This document shows positions 61,188-64,000 of a stretch of DNA of 64,000 nt, piece after piece. How positions within the stretch are numbered: the first letter of the stretch is position 1; each line of letters begins with the position of its first letter. The notes beneath the pieces were generated by a model. It made no database searches. It saw nothing but the letters and a program-made list of their open reading frames with translations, and was not told where the DNA came from. The stretch is from positions 1 to 64,000 of the forward strand of contig DSCS01000025.1 in assembly GCA_011048995.1 (NCBI GenBank), written 5' to 3'. A program made the translations under genes and the position numbers. This DNA is from Bacillota bacterium (lineage in GTDB: Bacteria; Macinerneyibacteriota; Macinerneyibacteria; Macinerneyibacteriales; DSCS01).

Positions 61188-63014
61188 TTATTCCAACAGG
61201 GCTTCCCGGCGTTCTTCCATGAACTGATTGGTGTACAGGCGATAATAATACCCTTTTTCCCGGATCAGGCTCGTATGGGTCCCTGATTCGGTGATCCGCC
61301 CTTTCCTGATAACAAGAATGCGGTCCGCATTCCTTATCGTGGAAAGGCGATGGGCGATGATAAAACTGGTCCTCCCCTTCAAGACAGCGGTAATCGCCTT
61401 TTGAATCAAAGCCTCTGTCTCCGTATCCACAGAAGAAGTCGCTTCATCCAGGACAAAAAGAGCCGGGTCAGCCAAAAGAGCACGAGCAAAAGAGATCAAT
61501 TGTTTTTGCCCTGTGGAAAGGCGCGCTCCCCCTTCTCCCACTTCTGTCTGGTAGCCCTTTTCAAGGTTTACGATAAAATCATGTGCATTGACCAAGGCGG
61601 CAGCCCGACGGATCTCTTCGGGAGAGGCCTCCAAAGATCCATACCGGATATTCTCTTCGATCGTCCCGCTAAACAAATGGGGTGTCTGCAAGACATACCC
61701 CAAATGAGAATGGAGCCAGAGAAGGGACCTTTTACGGTAATCGACATCATCAATGAGGATTTCTCCCCGATCAGGCTCATAAAAGCGGCAGGCCAGGTTC
61801 ACCAATGTACTCTTTCCCGAACCGGTCTCTCCGACCAAAGCTACCGATTCTCCCGCATTGACAACAAGATTAAACCCCCGCAAGACTTCCTCCCCCCGGG
61901 GATAACGGAAGGAGACATTTTTAAACTCAATTTGCCCTTTCAGTCCGGGCCAGTTTTCTTTGCGCGGAATAAAATTGTCCCCGAAAAGCTCCGTTACTTC
62001 AGGAGCATCTTTTAAAGAAGGTTCCGTATCAATCAGTCCCAGAACCCGCTCAGCCGCCGCCTGGGCATTCTGCATCTCAGCAAATATTCCGGCCATAGCT
62101 GTTACAGGTTCAAAAAACTGAATCGTATATGAGATAAACATAAAAAGCATTCCATACGTCAGTCCTCCCCGCACAACATGGCTTCCACCGTACCCAAGGG
62201 CCACTGCTGTGCCGATACTGCCCAATGTCATCACAACAGGCAAATACAATGAAGAGAGAACAGCGGCACGAACGGAAGAACGGGACATCTTTCCGGTGAG
62301 ATCTCCGAATTCTCCCAGATTTTTCTCTTCAAGGACAAGAGCTTTCGTTGTTTTCGCTCCTGTGATCCCCTCATTGAACGCTCCTGTGATCCGTGAGTTC
62401 ATTTTTCTGACTTCCCGGTAATTTTTAAGTATTTTAATCTGAAAAAAATAACTGGCTGCCGCCAGAAGCGGGACGACAGAAAGAGCCAATAGCGTCAACT
62501 TGAAGTTTAAAACCGTCATAAACCCCAGCATAGCCGCCATAATCGTCAGAGACCATGCGACATCCACGATACCCCAGGAGATGATCTCCCCCAGGCGTGT
62601 AATATCGGAAGTCATCCGGGCCATGATCCAGCCTGCAGGGGTCGAATCATAATAATCATATCCTAATTCCTGAAGCCTTCTGAAGGCTTTTTTGCGGATA
62701 TCATAACTCAGGCCGGTCTCGATCCGCCCTGCTGTTTTTATAAAGCCCCAGATGGCCAAGGCCTGCACGGCCACCAACCCTCCGTAAGCAGCCGCATAAC
62801 GACCCAACCCTGTGAATGTGTTCTCTGTTACATAATGATCGATGACGATCCGGTTAAACTGGGGGTAAAGGGCATCTGCACCTGCTACAACAGCGATAAA
62901 ACCCAAAAGGGCCAACAGGGATCTCTTGTAGGGCCATATAAAGTGAATAAGTTTTTTCCACAAGGCAAAGTCCAATTGCCTTGTATAAGTCTTCTCTTTT
63001 ATTGCGGTGCTCAT
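61188..63014 (-). CDS. ABC exporter half-transporter (canonical half of a heterodimer)
   Basis: A 608-residue membrane-plus-ATPase protein. The first 330 residues hold six hydrophobic segments; the C-terminal nucleotide domain has Walker A GETGSGKSTLVNLA (about 393-406), a signature variant LSTGQKQLISFARALL, Walker B LFVLDEATSSVDTETE with catalytic Glu, and IIAHRLSTIR. Its ATG overlaps the stop of the upstream partner (ATGA). The LSTGQ variant and intact Glu match the consensus partner in TM288/LmrD-type heterodimers. Substrate unknown; drugs or lipids are common. Confidence 0.9.
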   Translation of the reverse strand: MSTAIKEKTYTRQLDFALWKKLIHFIWPYKRSLLALLGFIAVVAGADALYPQFNRIVIDHYVTENTFTGLGRYAAAYGGLVAVQALAIWGFIKTAGRIETGLSYDIRKKAFRRLQELGYDYYDSTPAGWIMARMTSDITRLGEIISWGIVDVAWSLTIMAAMLGFMTVLNFKLTLLALSVVPLLAAASYFFQIKILKNYREVRKMNSRITGAFNEGITGAKTTKALVLEEKNLGEFGDLTGKMSRSSVRAAVLSSLYLPVVMTLGSIGTAVALGYGGSHVVRGGLTYGMLFMFISYTIQFFEPVTAMAGIFAEMQNAQAAAERVLGLIDTEPSLKDAPEVTELFGDNFIPRKENWPGLKGQIEFKNVSFRYPRGEEVLRGFNLVVNAGESVALVGETGSGKSTLVNLACRFYEPDRGEILIDDVDYRKRSLLWLHSHLGYVLQTPHLFSGTIEENIRYGSLEASPEEIRRAAALVNAHDFIVNLEKGYQTEVGEGGARLSTGQKQLISFARALLADPALFVLDEATSSVDTETEALIQKAITAVLKGRTSFIIAHRLSTIRNADRILVIRKGRITESGTHTSLIREKGYYYRLYTNQFMEERREALLE

Positions 63015-64000
63015 CCTTCCTCCTTATCCGGCCGTGTCACAGAGGAGAGTTCCTGGGCTAATTCGCTTTGAAGCCCGGCAATGCGCTGATAAAGCCCCTC
63101 ACGGGTTATAAGTTCCTCATGACTTCCCTGCTGGACAATACGGCCCTTCTCCATGACAAGGATCATATCTGCTTGCGCCAGTGTGGTGATCCTGTGCGAA
63201 ATAATCAACGTCGTTCTCTTTTCTCTTTCACGCAAGGCTTTCCTGATAGCGGCATCGGTTTGTGTGTCGACTGCACTGAGAGAATCATCAAAGATCAAAA
63301 TCGGATAGGGAGAGATAAGAGCTCGGGCAATGGCCACCCTTTGCTTCTGCCCGCCGGACAATGTCACTCCCCGTTCTCCGACAGCTGTCTCATACCCCTT
63401 CTCCATCTCCATGATCACATCGTGAATGGCGGCGTCCCGAGCAGCCGCATGGACCTCTTCTTCACGGGGAGATGAATGAACGATGCCGATATTTTCTTTT
63501 AATGATTTCGAATAAAGAAACGGCTCCTGCAGGACCAAGCCCACATGACGGCGAAGCCAGGAGCGACGAATATCATCAATAGGTGTCCCGTCGAGGGTAA
63601 TCATACCCGATGAACACTCATAAAGTCCGGCAATAAGATGGACAAGAGTCGATTTTCCGCACCCGGTCGGCCCCAATAGGGCGACGGTCTTCCCTTTGGG
63701 GATGTGGAATGAGACATTTTGCAGTACAGGATGACCACCATAGGAGAAAGAAACGTTGTCAAAGCAGATCTCTCCCAAGACAGGAGGCATTTTCGCTCCG
63801 GGACGGTCTTTTTCTTGCGGCTCGTTCAGGATCTCCATAATCCTTCTGACAGAGACAAAAGTCTTTCCCATATCGGTAAGAATGCGCCCCATCTGCCTGA
63901 CCGGCCATAGCAGGCGGCCTTCATACAGGACAAAAACAGCCAGCGTTCCGACGGTCATCTCCCCGCGTACAGCCAGAACCCCGCCCATAAAAAGGACAAA
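63011..64000 (-). CDS. ABC exporter half-transporter with degenerate Walker B (partial, cut by window end)
   Basis: The C-terminal 329 residues of a second half-transporter; the N-terminal membrane part lies beyond base 64000. It has Walker A GPTGCGKSTLVHLI, canonical LSGGQKQRVAIARAL, and Walker B ILIFDDSLSAVD, where the catalytic Glu is replaced by Asp, then IISHRITTLA. This is the degenerate-site half of TM287/288-like heterodimeric exporters, paired with the next gene. It overlaps that gene by four bases. Confidence 0.9.
   Translation of the reverse strand, partial: FVLFMGGVLAVRGEMTVGTLAVFVLYEGRLLWPVRQMGRILTDMGKTFVSVRRIMEILNEPQEKDRPGAKMPPVLGEICFDNVSFSYGGHPVLQNVSFHIPKGKTVALLGPTGCGKSTLVHLIAGLYECSSGMITLDGTPIDDIRRSWLRRHVGLVLQEPFLYSKSLKENIGIVHSSPREEEVHAAARDAAIHDVIMEMEKGYETAVGERGVTLSGGQKQRVAIARALISPYPILIFDDSLSAVDTQTDAAIRKALREREKRTTLIISHRITTLAQADMILVMEKGRIVQQGSHEELITREGLYQRIAGLQSELAQELSSVTRPDKEEG

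Noticed and set aside
1-64000. CRISPR arrays, insertion sequences, prophage or integrative element
   Set aside because: No repeated spacer-like units, transposase, integrase or terminal repeats were seen; gene content is housekeeping throughout.

Overview
The window reads as ordinary chromosome of an anaerobic Gram-negative (diderm) bacterium of no phylum that I can name. An outer membrane is implied by LptA/LptB/LptC, a TonB-dependent receptor, two other beta-barrel proteins and lipoproteins. Anaerobic metabolism is implied by a 2-oxoacid:ferredoxin oxidoreductase, class I fumarase, pyrophosphate-type phosphofructokinase and HydF. Several genes are better known from Gram-positives: a WhiA homologue, DUF896, a DnaI-like helicase loader, HprK with a Ser-46 type HPr, and long HPF. 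The mixture fits an uncultivated deep-branching diderm lineage. Base composition looks balanced and even. I see no phage, insertion sequence, plasmid gene or CRISPR array. Coding is very dense: most neighbours overlap by 1-16 bases, and no gap exceeds 300 bases.

Layout. 1-3.2 kb: TonB receptor and the start of a secreted protein. 3.2-7.4 kb: recA-recX-alaS. 7.5-9.8 kb: a porin-like protein and a TauE permease. 9.9-11.7 kb: an MFS transporter and a small outer-membrane protein (plus strand). 11.7-20.1 kb: one ten-gene operon, hpf-hprK-whiA-EIIA-EIIB-EIIC-EIID-HPr-EI-fhs. 20.2-25 kb: lptC-lptA-lptB-rpoN-lpd. 25-27.6 kb: NUDIX, DUF896, an unknown gene and a CCA-type nucleotidyltransferase. 27.6-34.3 kb: three pseudopilin-like genes behind a sigma-54 promoter, one encoding an 1160-residue protein. 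34.5-38.3 kb: helicase loader, pcm, HydF and a glycosyltransferase. 38.3 kb: tRNA-Pro(GGG). 38.5-41.9 kb: HU, a tiny mS38-like protein, phosphodiesterase and diguanylate cyclase; then inositol phosphatase. 42-43.2 kb: PPi-PFK. 43.2-53.8 kb: korDABC, and an operon running from ribosomal and replication genes (rpsF-ssb-rpsR-rplI-dnaB) straight into fumarase and succinyl-CoA synthetase. 53.8-56.9 kb: rpsT and a roadblock/MglA/DUF4388 signalling cluster. 56.9-64 kb: PHP phosphatase, zinc ribbon, ahcY, pepF and a heterodimeric ABC exporter cut by the window end.

How it works together. Fumarase, succinyl-CoA synthetase and the ferredoxin-dependent oxidoreductase link fumarate/malate to 2-oxoglutarate in adjacent operons. 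A complete mannose-family PTS sits with its HPr kinase. rpoN lies 11 kb from a well-formed sigma-54 site in front of the pilin genes. Sigma-70-like promoters (TTGACA/TATAAT-like, spacing 16-17) precede most transcription units. In four of them the -10 box ends exactly six bases before the ATG, which predicts leaderless mRNAs.

All functions are read from sequence by eye. Promoters, terminators and operators are predictions.
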